The notes under the pieces are model-generated. The model was not told where the DNA came from and made no database searches. It saw nothing but the letters and a program-made list of their open reading frames with translations. From Chryseobacterium sp. H1D6B (lineage in GTDB: Bacteria > Bacteroidota > Bacteroidia > Flavobacteriales > Weeksellaceae), in NCBI RefSeq assembly GCF_029892445.1, contig NZ_JARXVJ010000001.1, forward strand, positions 806,001 through 870,000: a stretch of 64,000 nt of DNA, in the 5' to 3' direction. The position numbers and the translations under genes are program-made. Positions 52,701 to 63,521 of this stretch are shown here, in pieces; the first letter of the stretch is position 1; each line of letters starts with the position of its first letter.

Positions 52701-54060
52701 TCGGCTGGAAAGCTTGAATACCTAGTCTGTGAAGTGTAGGAGCCCTGTTTAATAGAACTGGGTGTCCTTTCATCACGTTTTCTAGAATATCATAAACTAC
52801 TGGTTCTTTTCTGTCAATAATTCTCTTCGCAGATTTTACTGTTTTTACAATTCCTCTTTCAATTAGTTTTCTAATGATAAATGGTTTGTAAAGTTCCGCA
52901 GCCATATCTTTAGGAATACCACATTCGTGAAGCTGTAAGTTTGGACCTACAACAATTACCGAACGGGCAGAGTAATCTACCCTTTTTCCTAGTAAGTTCT
53001 GACGGAAACGACCCTGCTTACCTTTCAATGAATCTGAAAGTGATTTCAATGGTCTGTTTGATTCAGATTTTACTGCTGAAGATTTTCTTGTATTATCAAA
53101 TAATGAATCTACTGATTCCTGAAGCATACGCTTCTCGTTTCTTAAGATTACTTCTGGAGCTTTGATCTCTAAAAGTCTCTTCAAACGGTTATTTCTGATA
53201 ATAACTCTTCTATAAAGGTCATTTAAGTCAGAAGTTGCGAAACGTCCTCCATCCAACGGAACTAATGGTCTTAATTCTGGTGGAATAACTGGAAGAACAC
53301 GCATGATCATCCACTCTGGTCTGTTGATCATTCTTGTATTAGCACCTCTCAATGCTTCTACAACGTTCAATCTTTTCAGCGCTTCAGTTCTTCTCTGCTT
53401 AGAACCTTCGTTGTGAGCTTTGTGTCTCAAGTCGAAAGACAATGCATCAAGATCAATTCTCTTTAATAATTCTTCCACAGCTTCAGCACCCATTTTGGCA
53501 ATGAATTTGTTTGGATCAGAATCATCAAGATATTGATTTTCTACAGGAAGAGTTTCCATGATATCAAGGTATTCTTCTTCTGTAAGGAATTCTTTATCAT
53601 CAAAATCAGAACCATCTAATTTCTTAGCGATACCCTGCTGAATAACAACATATCTCTCGTAATAGATGATCATATCTAATTTCTTAGAAGGAATCCCTAA
53701 AAGGTAACCGATTTTGTTTGGTAAAGAACGGAAGTACCAGATGTGAGCAATAGGAACAACAAGATTGATGTGCCCAATTCTCTCTCTTCTTACTTTCTTC
53801 TCTGTAACTTCAACCCCACAACGGTCACACACGATCCCTTTGTAACGAATTCTCTTGTATTTTCCACAAGCACATTCGTAATCTTTTACAGGACCGAAGA
53901 TTTTTTCACAGAACAACCCGTCTCTTTCAGGTTTGTGAGTTCTGTAGTTAATAGTTTCCGGTTTTAGAACTTCCCCTCTTGAGTCCTGAAGAATGGACTC
54001 TGGTGAAGCTAAACCGATGGTTATTTTATTAAATCTACTTGATTTATTTTTATTTGACAT
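49795..54060 (-). CDS. rpoC: RNA polymerase beta' subunit
   Basis: A 1421-residue protein, the large catalytic subunit. The N-terminal zinc cysteines are in [20 protein letters not shown]. The catalytic magnesium triad is in [29 protein letters not shown] and the bridge/trigger region [17 protein letters not shown] are conserved; the second zinc site uses [14 protein letters not shown]. Length is normal for Bacteroidota. It lies 83 bp downstream of rpoB. Nothing unusual in the active-site motifs. Confidence 0.98.
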   Translation of the reverse strand: MSNKNKSSRFNKITIGLASPESILQDSRGEVLKPETINYRTHKPERDGLFCEKIFGPVKDYECACGKYKRIRYKGIVCDRCGVEVTEKKVRRERIGHINLVVPIAHIWYFRSLPNKIGYLLGIPSKKLDMIIYYERYVVIQQGIAKKLDGSDFDDKEFLTEEEYLDIMETLPVENQYLDDSDPNKFIAKMGAEAVEELLKRIDLDALSFDLRHKAHNEGSKQRRTEALKRLNVVEALRGANTRMINRPEWMIMRVLPVIPPELRPLVPLDGGRFATSDLNDLYRRVIIRNNRLKRLLEIKAPEVILRNEKRMLQESVDSLFDNTRKSSAVKSESNRPLKSLSDSLKGKQGRFRQNLLGKRVDYSARSVIVVGPNLQLHECGIPKDMAAELYKPFIIRKLIERGIVKTVKSAKRIIDRKEPVVYDILENVMKGHPVLLNRAPTLHRLGIQAFQPKMIEGKAIQLHPLVTTAFNADFDGDQMAVHLPLGPEAILEAQLLMLGSQNILNPANGSPITVPSQDMVLGLYFMTKELSSTDDMKVLGEGLAFYSPEEAEIAYAEGKVSLNAKVRCRLPVKEEGELVIRLIETTVGRILFNQIVPKQSGYINELLTKKSLRNVIGKILADTDFPTTVKFLDAMKDLGYSNAFKGGLSFSLGDIVVPVEKKQMVASAIETVDEIRANYNMGLITDTERYNQVIDVWTNTNAGLTEMIMSRMKTDQGGFNSVYMMLDSGARGSKEQIRQLSGMRGLMAKPQKAGSTGAEIIENPILANFKEGLSILEYFISTHGARKGLADTALKTADAGYLTRRLVDVAQDVIITEADCGTLRGTEVTALKKNDEIVEKISERILGRVSLHNIYDPETDELIAHADQVINEQLAKRIEQTGLEAVEVRSPLTCETKKGICAKCYGRNLATGKVIHMGEAVGVIGAQSIGEPGTQLTLRTFHQGGTAGNVSENPSIVARRDGIVEMDEVRTITSEDESGKTAEVVVSRSTEFRLVADNETRTPLMIAIVPYGSVLAVKPGDKVKKGDVICRWDPYNAVIIAETAGKVEYEDIIQGISFQLEIDEQTGFEEKVISESRNKKAVPTLKVVDSKGVEQKAYNLPVGAHLMVNDGEKIKAGKVLIKIPRKSAKAGDITGGLPRVTELFEARNPSNPAVVTEIDGVVSYGKIKRGNRELIVEAKTGERKIYLVKLSNQILVQENDFVRAGSPLSDGSITPDDILRIKGPTAVQEYLVNEIQEVYRLQGVKIDDKHFEIIVRQMMTKVSIVDGGDTQFLEGALEHKFDFLEENNRVFGLKVVTEAGDSKEFKPGQMITARELRDENSKLKREDQNLVEVREALPATATPVLQGITRAALQTKSFMSAASFQETTKVLNEAAVAGKVDYLGGLKENVIVGHRIPAGTGLKDYQNVIVGSKKEFEDIN

Positions 54061-54143
54061 TTGTTAGATTTTAAATTTAAGATTTTAGACTTTAGATTAA
54101 TATTCTGAATGCTGCCATTCAAAATGTAACTTAAAATTTAAAA

Positions 54144-57100
54144 TTATTCTTCAAGTCTTACATCAAGTCCAAGACCTTGTAACTCGTGAAGTAATACATT
54201 GAATGATTCTGGAATACCTGGTTCAGGCATAGATTCACCTTTTGCAATTGCTTCATAAGTTTTTGCTCTACCAATCACGTCATCTGACTTCACAGTCAAG
54301 ATCTCTCTCAAGATATTTGATGCTCCGAATGCTTCAAGAGCCCAAACCTCCATTTCTCCGAATCTCTGACCTCCAAACTGCGCTTTACCTCCTAACGGCT
54401 GCTGCGTAATTAATGAGTAAGGACCAATAGAACGTGCGTGCATCTTATCATCAACCATGTGTCCTAGTTTCAGCATATAGATTATACCAACTGTTGCCGG
54501 CTGTGTAAATCTTTCTCCTGTTCCTCCATCATAAAGGTAAGTATGACCGAATTTCGGAAGACCTGCTTTCTCTGTGTACTCAGTAATCTGATCAAGAGTT
54601 GCTCCATCGAAGATCGGTGTAGCGAACGTCATTCCTAATTTCTGACCAGCCCATCCAAGAACTGTTTCATAAATCTGACCGATGTTCATACGAGAAGGTA
54701 CCCCTAGTGGATTCAATACGATATCTACTGGTGTTCCATCTTCTAGGAAAGGCATATCTTCTTCACGAACGATTCTTGAAACGATACCTTTGTTACCGTG
54801 ACGTCCTGCCATTTTATCTCCTACATTCAGTTTACGTTTCTTAGCGATGTAAACTTTAGCCAATTTCATGATACCTGCTGGAAGCTCATCTCCGATAGAA
54901 ATTGCAAATTTCTCACGGTTTTTAACTCCTTGGATATCGTTGAATTTGATTTTGTAGTTGTGAATTAACTGCTTAATTAATTCATTTTTATCATTATCTA
55001 CTGTCCAATCTGCACCACTGATGTTTACGTAATCTTCAACTGATGTTAATAGCTTGTGAGTGAATTTCACTCCTTTGCTGATTACTTCTTCCTCTAGGTC
55101 ATTTTGAACACCTTGAGAAGTTTTACCGCTTACTAGGATATTTAATTTTTCAATTAAAGTATTTCTTAGGTCGTCAAACTTAGTCTTGTAAGTGTTTTCA
55201 ATTTCTTCAAGCTTAAGTTTTTCTTCGGTTCTCTTCTTTTTATCTTTAATATTTCTAGAGAACAATTTTTTGTTGATAACAACGCCTCTTAATGAAGAAT
55301 CTGCTTTTAATGAAGCATCTTTTACATCACCAGCTTTGTCACCGAAAATTGCTCTAAGAAGTTTTTCTTCAGGAGTTGGATCTGATTCACCTTTTGGCGT
55401 AATCTTACCGATCATAATATCACCAGGCTTCACATCAGCACCAATTCTGATCATCCCGTTTTCGTCTAGATCTTTTGTAGCTTCTTCTGAAACGTTTGGA
55501 ATATCTGCTGTTAATTCTTCCATACCTAATTTGGTATCACGAACTTCAAGAGAATACTCATCTACGTGGATAGAAGTAAACCAGTCTTCACGAACAACTT
55601 TTTCATTGATTACAATTGCATCCTCAAAGTTGTATCCTTTCCAAGGCATGAAGGCTACTACTAAGTTTCTACCAAGAGCTAATTCTCCGTTTTCAGTTGC
55701 GTAACCGTCACAAAGAACCTGTCCTTTTTGTACAGTCTGACCAATTCTTACATTTGGTCTTAGTGTAATCGTAGTACTCTGGTTAGTTTTTCTAAACTTA
55801 GTAAGGTTATATGTTTTAGTAGCAGATTCGAATGATACTAGATCTTCATCATCGCTTCTTTCATATTTAATAGTAATTCTGTCAGCATCTACATACTCTA
55901 CAGTACCTGTACCTTCAGCATTAATCAAAATTCTAGAATCTCTTGCAACCTGCTGCTCAAGCCCTGTACCTACAATTGGAGCCTGAGGCTTCAATAAAGG
56001 AACTGCCTGACGCATCATGTTGGATCCCATCAATGCACGGTTCGCATCATCATGTTCCAAGAATGGAATTAATGAAGCTGAGATACCAGAGATCTGGTTT
56101 GGTGCAACGTCGATAAGATTCACCTGAGACGGCTCAACTACAGGGTAGTCACCATCTAGTCTTGCAATAATTCTATCTGTTTCGAAATTACCGTTATCAT
56201 CTAATTCTACGTTAGCCTGAGCAATTACTTTATCTTCTTCGTCTTCTGCATTAAGATAGATAGGATCTGCATGTAAATCTACTTTACCTTCAGCTACTTT
56301 TCTATATGGAGTTTCAATGAAACCTAAAGTATTGATCTTTGCATAGATCCCTAAAGAAGAGATCAAACCAATGTTTGGTCCTTCCGGAGTTTCAATCGGA
56401 CAGATTCTACCGTAGTGTGTATGGTGAACGTCACGAACCTCGAAACCTGCTCTTTCTCTTGATAAACCACCAGGCCCTAGTGCAGACAATCTTCTCTTGT
56501 GAGTGATCTCTGATAATGGGTTGGTCTGGTCCATGAACTGAGAAAGCTGGTTGGTACCAAAGAATGAATTAATTACAGACGTCAAAGTCTTAGCATTTAC
56601 TAAGTCAAGCGGTGTAAAGATCTCGTTATCTCTAACGTTCATTCTTTCTTTAATTGTTCTAGCAATTCTTGAAAGACCTACTCCGAACTGACCTGCAAGC
56701 TGCTCTCCAACAGTTTTAATTCTTCTGTTTGAAAGGTGGTCAATATCATCAACCTCCGCTTTAGAGTTTACAAGTTCGATTAAGTGTCTTACAATTGCAA
56801 TAATATCTTCTTTTGTAAGAACCTCAGTTGTAGTAGCGATGTTAAGACCTAACTTTTTGTTCAATCTGTAACGTCCTACTTCACCAAGAGAGTATCTCTG
56901 CTCAGAGAAGAATAATTTTTCAATAATTCCTCTTGCAGTTTCCTCATCGGGTGGATCTGCATTTCTTAACTGACGATAAATATACTCTACTGCTTCTTTT
57001 TCAGAGTTAGTAGGGTCTTTTTGTAATGTATTCTGAATGATAGAGAATTCGTTGCTGTTTTCTTTGTGGATCAAGATAGATTTCACACCAGCATCAAGAA

Positions 57101-57965
57101 TAAGATCTAAATGTTCTTTTTCAAGAATAGTTTCTCTGTCTAGGATGATTTCATTTCTTTCAATAGAAACAACTTCTCCTGTATCTTCGTCTACGAAATC
57201 TTCGAACCAAGTGTTCAATACTCTCGCAGCCAATGTTCTTCCTTCTACTTTTTTAAGAGCAGCTTTAGAAACTTTCACCTCTTCTGCAAGGTCAAAGATC
57301 TGAAGAATGTCTTTATCAGATTCAAATCCGATAGCTCTTAATAAAGTTGTTAATGGTAACTTTTTCTTACGGTCAATGTACGCATACATTACGCTGTTGA
57401 TATCCGTAGTAAATTCCATCCAAGATCCTTTAAAAGGAATAATTCTTGAATAGTAAAGTTTAGTTCCGTTGGCATGGTAAGTCTGTCCGAAGAATACCCC
57501 AGGTGAACGGTGTAACTGCGTAACGATAACTCTCTCAGCACCATTGATGATGAAAGAACCACTAGGTGTCATGTAAGGAACCGGACCTAAATATACATCC
57601 TGAACAACCGTTTGAAAGTCTTCATGCTCAGGGTCTGTACAATACAATTTAAGTCTTGCTTTTAGAGGAACTGAATAAGTTAATCCTCTTTCCACACACT
57701 CATTGATTGAATAACGTGGAGAATCTACTAGATAGTCTAGGAATTCCAATACGAATTGGTTTCTAGAATCCGTAATCGGGAAATTTTCTTGGAAGGTTTT
57801 ATGTAAACCTTCTTTTTTTCTATCTTCAGGAAGTGTATCTAACTGGAAAAATTCTTTAAAAGACTCAATTTGGATATCCAAAAAGTCTGGAGTGATAATT
57901 TTTCCTTTCGCTGAAGAGAAATTAATTCTTTGATTTCCCTGAGTTTTTGCTGTTGTTTTACTCAT
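54144..57965 (-). CDS. rpoB: RNA polymerase beta subunit
   Basis: A 1273-residue protein. The rifampin-binding region, with [38 protein letters not shown], is intact and of susceptible type by inspection; GNKGIVSRI and [10 protein letters not shown] form part of the active centre. Lineage-typical length. Although preceded by the ribosomal protein operon, it appears to have its own promoter about 320 bp upstream. The rifampin resistance that arr may confer is therefore separate from this target. Confidence 0.98.
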   Translation of the reverse strand: MSKTTAKTQGNQRINFSSAKGKIITPDFLDIQIESFKEFFQLDTLPEDRKKEGLHKTFQENFPITDSRNQFVLEFLDYLVDSPRYSINECVERGLTYSVPLKARLKLYCTDPEHEDFQTVVQDVYLGPVPYMTPSGSFIINGAERVIVTQLHRSPGVFFGQTYHANGTKLYYSRIIPFKGSWMEFTTDINSVMYAYIDRKKKLPLTTLLRAIGFESDKDILQIFDLAEEVKVSKAALKKVEGRTLAARVLNTWFEDFVDEDTGEVVSIERNEIILDRETILEKEHLDLILDAGVKSILIHKENSNEFSIIQNTLQKDPTNSEKEAVEYIYRQLRNADPPDEETARGIIEKLFFSEQRYSLGEVGRYRLNKKLGLNIATTTEVLTKEDIIAIVRHLIELVNSKAEVDDIDHLSNRRIKTVGEQLAGQFGVGLSRIARTIKERMNVRDNEIFTPLDLVNAKTLTSVINSFFGTNQLSQFMDQTNPLSEITHKRRLSALGPGGLSRERAGFEVRDVHHTHYGRICPIETPEGPNIGLISSLGIYAKINTLGFIETPYRKVAEGKVDLHADPIYLNAEDEEDKVIAQANVELDDNGNFETDRIIARLDGDYPVVEPSQVNLIDVAPNQISGISASLIPFLEHDDANRALMGSNMMRQAVPLLKPQAPIVGTGLEQQVARDSRILINAEGTGTVEYVDADRITIKYERSDDEDLVSFESATKTYNLTKFRKTNQSTTITLRPNVRIGQTVQKGQVLCDGYATENGELALGRNLVVAFMPWKGYNFEDAIVINEKVVREDWFTSIHVDEYSLEVRDTKLGMEELTADIPNVSEEATKDLDENGMIRIGADVKPGDIMIGKITPKGESDPTPEEKLLRAIFGDKAGDVKDASLKADSSLRGVVINKKLFSRNIKDKKKRTEEKLKLEEIENTYKTKFDDLRNTLIEKLNILVSGKTSQGVQNDLEEEVISKGVKFTHKLLTSVEDYVNISGADWTVDNDKNELIKQLIHNYKIKFNDIQGVKNREKFAISIGDELPAGIMKLAKVYIAKKRKLNVGDKMAGRHGNKGIVSRIVREEDMPFLEDGTPVDIVLNPLGVPSRMNIGQIYETVLGWAGQKLGMTFATPIFDGATLDQITEYTEKAGLPKFGHTYLYDGGTGERFTQPATVGIIYMLKLGHMVDDKMHARSIGPYSLITQQPLGGKAQFGGQRFGEMEVWALEAFGASNILREILTVKSDDVIGRAKTYEAIAKGESMPEPGIPESFNVLLHELQGLGLDVRLEE

Positions 57966-58316
57966 AAAACTTTTAAGAAAGGGTTAAAAAATATTTTGAT
58001 TTATAAAAAAATATCAGATGAAAACCAGAAAAGGGTAAGTAAAGAAAATAAAAAGAAAACTTTGGCGCTGTTATCCGTTGATTCTTACTACTTAAACTTT
58101 CTATTTTAACATCTAACTGCAACGCTGGTATATCTTTTCACAGCGTAATGCAAAATATTCTTAATGACTTCTGAGGCAAAACTGCCGTAACACATACAAA
58201 CACGAAATCCCTTTCATTATCACGAAAGAGTTGATTTACAATATTTTACTGATTTACAAACAATTATTAGCGCCAAAAGAGTTCGCAAAGATATGAAAAG
58301 TTATCCACAATCACAA
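57966..58316 (-). promoter_or_regulatory. rpoB promoter and long leader
   Basis: On the minus strand, TTG (58316-58314), 20 nt, TATCTTTG (58293-58286) form a complete promoter, about 320 bp before the rpoB start codon. It follows a terminator after rplL, so rpoBC has an independent start and an untranslated leader of about 310 nt. No open frame of note is in the leader. No known riboswitch was recognised. Confidence 0.55.
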
Positions 58317-58387
58317 GCTTTTCTCTCTGCAGTGTATTTGTAAATTTATTTTACAGGAGAAACCAGGCGGAGTTAATCCATAAAAAA

Positions 58388-58414
58388 AGTCCGGACATTA
58401 CTGTCCGGACTCGT
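58388..58414 (-). terminator. Terminator between rplL and rpoB
   Basis: AGTCCGGACA (58388-58397) pairs exactly with TGTCCGGACT (58402-58411), followed on the minus strand by a seven-T run. It probably ends much of the ribosomal transcript. Confidence 0.85.
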
Positions 58415-58432
58415 ATTTTGAGGTAAATTGAA

Positions 58433-58798
58433 TTATTTCAATTCAACTTCAGCACCAGCTTCTTCAAGTTGCTTCTTAAGAGCTTCAGCTTCGTCTTTAG
58501 AGATACCAGTTTTGATAGCAGCAGGAGCTCCATCTACGATATCTTTAGCTTCTTTAAGACCAGCACCAGTTAAGTCTTTTACTAATTTAACGATAGCTAA
58601 TTTAGAAGCACCAGCAGATTTAAGAATTACGTCGAATTCTGTTTTTTCTTCAGCAGCTTCTCCACCACCTGCAGCAACTACTACAGCAGCAGCAGCTGGC
58701 TCAATTCCGTACTCATCCTTAAGGATAGCAGCTAATTCGTTTACGTCTTTTACTGTTAAGTTTACTAGCGTTTCAGCTAAATTTTTTAAATCTGACAT
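58433..58798 (-). CDS. rplL: Ribosomal protein bL12 (L7/L12)
   Basis: A 121-residue stalk protein that recruits translation factors. [29 protein letters not shown] is the dimer domain, an Ala-rich hinge follows, and [38 protein letters not shown] is the factor-binding domain. All as usual. Confidence 0.98.
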   Translation of the reverse strand: MSDLKNLAETLVNLTVKDVNELAAILKDEYGIEPAAAAVVVAAGGGEAAEEKTEFDVILKSAGASKLAIVKLVKDLTGAGLKEAKDIVDGAPAAIKTGISKDEAEALKKQLEEAGAEVELK

Positions 58799-58844
58799 TG
58801 TTGTAATGTTTTTGTTGATTATTTATTTAATTTCTTGAGTGTAA

Positions 58845-59438
58845 TTATTCAGCACTTGGAGTTTCTTCAGTGCTTTCCGCTGCAGCTTCTGGAGCTGTTT
58901 CAGCAGGAGTTTCTTCTACAGCAGGCGTAGCAGCTTCTTCAGCTTTAGCTTCTACTGTTTCAGGTTTGTTTTGAAGAGCAGAAACAACTCTTTGAATTGG
59001 AGACTGAAGTAATCCGATGATTTCACCGATCATTTCTTCTCTAGACTTGATGTTTGCTAACGCGTCTAGGTTTTTATCACCAACATAGAAAGTTTCTTGA
59101 AGATAAGCAGACTTTAAAGCTGGTTTTTCTTCTTTCTTTCTGAATCCCTGAATTAATTTTGCAGGACCGCTTGCAGTCTCAGAAATCATTAATGCAGAGT
59201 TTCCTTTAAAAGTTTGGAACATTTCAGAGTAATCTACTCCTTCAATCTGTTCCATAGCTTTTTGTAAAAGTGTATTTTTCACTACTTTTACTTGGATGTT
59301 TTGTTTAAATGCTTGTCTTCTAAATTCTGAAGACTTAGCAGCATTTAATCCATCTAGATCTGCAACATAAACTACTTTTGCATCTTGCAACAAATCCTTA
59401 ATTTCCTGTATTACTAATACTTTTTCTTCTTTTGTCAT
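58845..59438 (-). CDS. rplJ: Ribosomal protein uL10
   Basis: A 197-residue stalk base protein. KEEKVLVIQEIKDLLQDAKVVYVADLDGL and VKVVKNTLLQKAMEQ match the family. The C-terminus has an extra acidic, Ala/Glu/Pro-rich tail of about 35 residues (from EAKAEEAATPAVEE), so the protein is longer than the usual 165-175. It lies 46 bp upstream of rplL. Confidence 0.97.
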   Translation of the reverse strand: MTKEEKVLVIQEIKDLLQDAKVVYVADLDGLNAAKSSEFRRQAFKQNIQVKVVKNTLLQKAMEQIEGVDYSEMFQTFKGNSALMISETASGPAKLIQGFRKKEEKPALKSAYLQETFYVGDKNLDALANIKSREEMIGEIIGLLQSPIQRVVSALQNKPETVEAKAEEAATPAVEETPAETAPEAAAESTEETPSAE

Positions 59439-59451
59439 TGTCTTTCAGATT

Positions 59452-60144
59452 TTAGTTAACAGATTTAGTATCAATTGCAATCCCTGGACTCATTGTAGAA
59501 GACAAGTAAATGCTTTTCACATAAGTTCCTTTAGCAGCAGTAGGTTTCATTTTAACCAACGTCTGGATTAGTTCATGAGCATTTTCTCTCAATTTATCAG
59601 CATCAAAAGATACTTTACCAATACCAGCGTGAATAATACCGTATTTGTCTACTTTAAAATCAATCTTACCTGATTTTACTTCAGTAACCGCTTTTCCTAT
59701 TTCCATAGTTACAGTTCCTGATTTTGGGTTAGGCATTAATCCTCTTGGTCCTAATACTCTACCTAAAGGTCCTAATTTACCCATAACAGCAGGCATAGTA
59801 ACGATAACGTCAACATCTGTCCAACCGTCTTTTATTTTTTGTAAATATTCGTCTAAACCTACGTAATCTGCTCCAGCTTCTTTAGCTTCTGCTTCCTTAT
59901 CTGGAGTTACAAGAGCTAACACTTTTACATCTTTACCAGTTCCGTGAGGAAGAGATACAACACCTCTTACCATTTGGTTCGCTTTTCTTGGATCTACACC
60001 CAATCTTACAGCGATATCTACAGAAGCATCAAACTTTGCAGTGTTTACTTCTTTTACAAGAGATGAACCTTCTTCAAGGCTATACACTCTACCTTTTTCT
60101 ACTTTGCTTAAAGCTTCTTTTTGCTTTTTAGTTAATTTTGCCAT
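59452..60144 (-). CDS. rplA: Ribosomal protein uL1
   Basis: A 230-residue protein of the large-subunit L1 stalk, which in many bacteria also represses its own operon. Conserved blocks: [34 protein letters not shown], and [26 protein letters not shown]. It lies 11 bp upstream of the rplK stop region, in standard order. Confidence 0.98.
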   Translation of the reverse strand: MAKLTKKQKEALSKVEKGRVYSLEEGSSLVKEVNTAKFDASVDIAVRLGVDPRKANQMVRGVVSLPHGTGKDVKVLALVTPDKEAEAKEAGADYVGLDEYLQKIKDGWTDVDVIVTMPAVMGKLGPLGRVLGPRGLMPNPKSGTVTMEIGKAVTEVKSGKIDFKVDKYGIIHAGIGKVSFDADKLRENAHELIQTLVKMKPTAAKGTYVKSIYLSSTMSPGIAIDTKSVN

Positions 60145-60155
60145 TTCTATCAGTT

Positions 60156-60599
60156 TTAAGCGTTAGTTGGTTTAGCTCCTGTTACTCTTAATCCCATAGA
60201 TCTAGCTGTACCTGCAACCATACTCAAAGCTGAGTCTAGTGTAAAGCAGTTAAGGTCAACCATTTTATCTTCTGCGATTTTCTTTACTTGTTCCCAAGAT
60301 ACAGAACCTACTTTGTTTCTGTTTGGTTCTCCAGAACCTCCCTTGATTTTAGCCGCATCCATTAACTGAATTGCTGCAGGTGGAGTTTTAATAACGAATT
60401 CAAAAGATTTGTCTTCGTATACTGTAATTACTACAGGTAAAACTTGCCCTGGCTTATCCTGAGTTCTTCCGTTAAATTGCTTACAAAACTCCATGATGTT
60501 AACACCTGCAGAACCCAAAGCTGGACCTACTGGTGGAGAAGGGTTTGCTGCCCCTCCTTTAACCTGAAGCTTTACCATTTTAAAGACTTTCTTAGCCAT
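60156..60599 (-). CDS. rplK: Ribosomal protein uL11
   Basis: A 147-residue protein of the GTPase-associated centre. [35 protein letters not shown] and [12 protein letters not shown] are diagnostic. It is the first gene of the operon here. In most Bacteroidota nusG and secE precede it; they are not in this window. Confidence 0.98.
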   Translation of the reverse strand: MAKKVFKMVKLQVKGGAANPSPPVGPALGSAGVNIMEFCKQFNGRTQDKPGQVLPVVITVYEDKSFEFVIKTPPAAIQLMDAAKIKGGSGEPNRNKVGSVSWEQVKKIAEDKMVDLNCFTLDSALSMVAGTARSMGLRVTGAKPTNA

Positions 60600-60697
60600 T
60601 TGTTGTATTTAAAAAAATTAGTAAATAATGAATGTTGGAAGCATTAATTATTATATATAAGCCACTATTTCACCTAGTGAGTCTATATTTCGGACTG

Positions 60698-60727
60698 CAA
60701 AATTATAAAATATTTTTGAATTAGCAA
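60698..60727 (-). promoter_or_regulatory. Promoter of the rplK-rplL operon
   Basis: On the minus strand, TTG (60727-60725), 19 nt, TAATTTTG (60705-60698) match TTG/TAnnTTTG exactly, about 100 bp upstream of rplK. The leader to 60599 could host the usual uL1 autoregulatory site, but I see no clear one. Upstream to 60951 no gene is seen. Confidence 0.75.
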
Positions 60728-60951
60728 ACGGATAATGCTGATTTTTAGAAAGATTATCAAAAATATTTTATAATAAAAAATAATTAACCCCTAAAACCTG
60801 CGAAATGGGGCTAAAATTTTAAGGTGGAATAGTATAACAATTATCATTTCAAGAAAAAGCTGCTGCTTTAAGTGATTAATTTTCACAATTGAAAGACTTC
60901 TGTTGTGAGAATTTTGAAGATTAATTTTTGATTAATAATAGTCTTTTACTA

Positions 60952-61797
60952 TTACAAAAGTTTATTAATTCTAAAATAAGATCCGTCTCTAATGACCCTT
61001 ACATTATTGTCATCCGCCATATTAGCGGTACCACGAGCAACAAATATTAATTTTATCTTTTGACCTGCTTTCAACCAAATTGTAGTTTGACTTTGGCTGT
61101 CGTAAACATTTGGAAAGCCGCTTATGAAAGTTCCTCTAACTATTCTTATATCATTCGCCCCGGAATTCCCCTCGGCTTGTGTATTATCATCTATTCCATA
61201 GCCTGTACTAAAAAAACCTCCATCGCCATTAAAGGTACCGTTACCAACTTGAAGGCGAACGCGAGATTTAAAATGATACAATCCATCCTGAGGAACAATA
61301 AACTCTCCTTTCACCGGGTCATAGGCATTCTGAGGATCATAAGCCTCATTGAGCGGTAAAGCAGTAACTGTTTCATCCTGCCAGTTTGTCATAAAAGAAT
61401 AATCTGATCCTCCTGCGACACGGAGTACTCTGTTTCCGCTGTCTGTCGTTGAAAATCCAGAATTTCCGGCAACTCTCAAAATACCGTCTGCATCCACTAC
61501 TACCAATTTATTTGAAACATCACCTGTATTACTATTTAGATCTCTTATCCTTACATTTCCCCCGACAATGTCTAAACGTTGTGCAGGCGTTATCGTACCC
61601 ACGCCCACATCAGCTTTAGAAGTTATAAAAAAATCATTTGCCTGTTGCTGAGCAGAAGGTGTACCTGCTGCAGGATTATCCTTGCCTCCATCCACATGAA
61701 AGATACCTTGCGGGTTCGAATTATTAATACCCACCTGTCCAAATACACTATTTATTGAGCACAATAAAAGCGGAATAATTAGAGATTTTTTTTTCAT
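60952..61797 (-). CDS. Secreted C1q/TNF-like surface protein
   Basis: A 281-residue exported protein. Signal peptide 1-20 (ending NSVFG-Q). QVGINNSNPQGIFHVDGGKDN is the repeated VGI-x-N-P-x-G opening seen in many Bacteroidota surface proteins, and VGVGTITPAQRLDIVGG is a second copy. Residues about 135-281 form a beta-sandwich of C1q/TNF type (GLYHFKSRVRLQVGNG, IWLKAGQKIKLIFVARG). It probably forms extracellular trimers. Genes of this type are often found in tandem. Confidence 0.8.
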   Translation of the reverse strand: MKKKSLIIPLLLCSINSVFGQVGINNSNPQGIFHVDGGKDNPAAGTPSAQQQANDFFITSKADVGVGTITPAQRLDIVGGNVRIRDLNSNTGDVSNKLVVVDADGILRVAGNSGFSTTDSGNRVLRVAGGSDYSFMTNWQDETVTALPLNEAYDPQNAYDPVKGEFIVPQDGLYHFKSRVRLQVGNGTFNGDGGFFSTGYGIDDNTQAEGNSGANDIRIVRGTFISGFPNVYDSQSQTTIWLKAGQKIKLIFVARGTANMADDNNVRVIRDGSYFRINKLL

Positions 61798-62181
61798 ATT
61801 GATATAATTTTAAACAAATATAAAAATACCACACTCTTTTCAAAAGAACACAACTCACTATTAATCAAAAATTTAAATTTAAAAATACAGAATAATAAAT
61901 TAAATAAAATGAATATTCGTAAAGAGATATTAGAATAAATAAATGTCTTTATATTCAAGAAAAAAAACAAAGTAATCTATTGAAATTACAAAAATAATTT
62001 CATCCGCTAGAAATAATAAGAAAACAGAAAATAATCATTTACCATTTTATTTTTAATGAATTTTTTTTTCATACAATAGACAAGTCTGTAAAGCTCCATT
62101 ATAAAAAATTAAGATGTATAAATAAAAAAGACTGCATTCAGCAGTCTTTTTCTTACCTATCTAATTGTTTATTCGTAAACT
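61798..62181. other. AT-rich intergenic region
   Basis: About 380 bp with no open frame of interest. It contains the promoter region of the 60952 gene and one terminator near its right end (62125-62151). Confidence 0.6.
62125..62151 (-). terminator. Terminator of the surface-protein cluster
   Basis: AAAAAGACTGC (62125-62135) pairs with GCAGTCTTTTT (62141-62151) around ATTCA. On the minus strand it follows the 62182 gene. Confidence 0.8.
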
Positions 62182-62850
62182 TTAAAAACCATTGGGTTTA
62201 TTAAGAGTCTGTGTAGATCCATCAGTTCCGCCCAGATCAATATTAATAGTACCAATATTTTGTTTTGTAATCAATCTCTTGTATGCCATTAAATAGAATT
62301 CAACTGTAAAATTGTTATAAGTTCTGGAAGGGTTGGCAGATGTAAGAGCAATCAGACTGCTGTTGGTAAATCCCCCCTTAATATGCCATGTCCCATTACT
62401 AATGAATGCATTTACATCCGGAGATCCCTGTCTATTATCATTGGTTCCATTATTTCCGTAATCAAGAGCAACACTTGTTGTGCCATCATTAAGCTTAAAT
62501 GAATAATTATGTACTACAACCAAAAAGTTATTTGCATCTATCTTCGTATCATAGTCAGTAATTCCTGAAGCAGACACTCCGGTAAGTGAAAGCTTAATGT
62601 AGTTGAACAATCCGCTGCTTTCCAAAGCAGGATCGTAGATTTGAAGTGAATTCTGTGAAGTGGCCAAAAAGTGCCCTCCTGTCATAGTGGGTTCACCAGG
62701 GTTCCTAAGGTAAAGAGAATTTGTAAAAGAAGTCCCGTTTACATCCAATGTCTCAGTAGGAGCTGTAGTTTTAACACCAATTCCTCCTGTCTGGGCATTC
62801 CATAACATTCCTAGACATGTCATGATTATAATATAAAATTTTCTATCCAT
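62182..62850 (-). CDS. Secreted paralogous surface protein 1
   Basis: A 222-residue exported protein. Signal peptide 1-19; the mature N-terminus has GGIGVKTTAPTETLDVNGTSF, the same V/I-G-x-x-x-x-x-P-x-x-x-L-D-V opening as its neighbours. Common features with the next two genes: YDTKIDANNFLVVVHNYSF and a C-terminal FTVEFYLMAYKRLI. Probably beta-rich. Function unknown; a cell-surface or matrix role is inferred from the family setting. Confidence 0.8.
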   Translation of the reverse strand: MDRKFYIIIMTCLGMLWNAQTGGIGVKTTAPTETLDVNGTSFTNSLYLRNPGEPTMTGGHFLATSQNSLQIYDPALESSGLFNYIKLSLTGVSASGITDYDTKIDANNFLVVVHNYSFKLNDGTTSVALDYGNNGTNDNRQGSPDVNAFISNGTWHIKGGFTNSSLIALTSANPSRTYNNFTVEFYLMAYKRLITKQNIGTINIDLGGTDGSTQTLNKPNGF

Positions 62851-62858
62851 GATTTTTT

Positions 62859-63506
62859 TTATTGAAGCCCTGCAGGCGTGTTAGTTGAAACCCCAGAATA
62901 ACCAGGCGAAGCAGATGCGGAAACAGAGCCGTTGTATGTTCCCCAATCTTTGATCAATGATCTTTCATATACATTAAGAGTAAGTGACCAGGTTCCGTTT
63001 ACAGCAGATACTGTATCAGCACCTTTAAAACTTAAATTAATCCCATGATAAGAATTGCTCCCACTTACAATCTTAGTAACTTCTGTTGAATAAGCACCAT
63101 AAGATTTTGGTGTAGTGGTAGTATTTGCAGCCGAAACAGCATTAGTAAAAACAGCTCCTGTAATTGCAACAACATATTTGTTAACATCAAGCCCGGTATT
63201 CAGATTGACCACTTCATCTTGTTTTACATTATTTATAACAATATTATAAGTGTTAACCGGAGCAACATTACGAAGTGAAATATCCAGCATTTTGACTTTT
63301 CCAACCGGTGCCGTATCCTTAGAACGGGTAAGCAGAAAATAATTTCCTGTTGCCGTTGAGTTTGTTGTATCAATCATATAGGACTCCACCAGGGTTCCCC
63401 CTACAACATCTAATGTTCCCTGAGGCGTCAGCGTATTAATACCAAGTTGTGCTTTAACGCTAAAAAGAGCACCCGCTACAAGGATTAATGTAGTAATTTT
63501 TTTCAT
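62859..63506 (-). CDS. Secreted paralogous surface protein 2
   Basis: A 215-residue exported protein. Signal peptide 1-19. QLGINTLTPQGTLDVVGG opens the mature chain. LDVNKYVVAITGAVFTN and WSLTLNVYERSLIKDWGTYNG align with its two neighbours, although overall similarity is low. The start is 8 bp after the stop of the next copy's region, so the three form one transcript. Confidence 0.8.
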   Translation of the reverse strand: MKKITTLILVAGALFSVKAQLGINTLTPQGTLDVVGGTLVESYMIDTTNSTATGNYFLLTRSKDTAPVGKVKMLDISLRNVAPVNTYNIVINNVKQDEVVNLNTGLDVNKYVVAITGAVFTNAVSAANTTTTPKSYGAYSTEVTKIVSGSNSYHGINLSFKGADTVSAVNGTWSLTLNVYERSLIKDWGTYNGSVSASASPGYSGVSTNTPAGLQ

Positions 63507-63521
63507 TTGTAAGATTGTTTT

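Noticed and set aside
54144..57965. Rifampin-resistant rpoB
   Set aside because: The rifampin pocket residues that I could read look like the susceptible type; resistance, if any, would come from arr.
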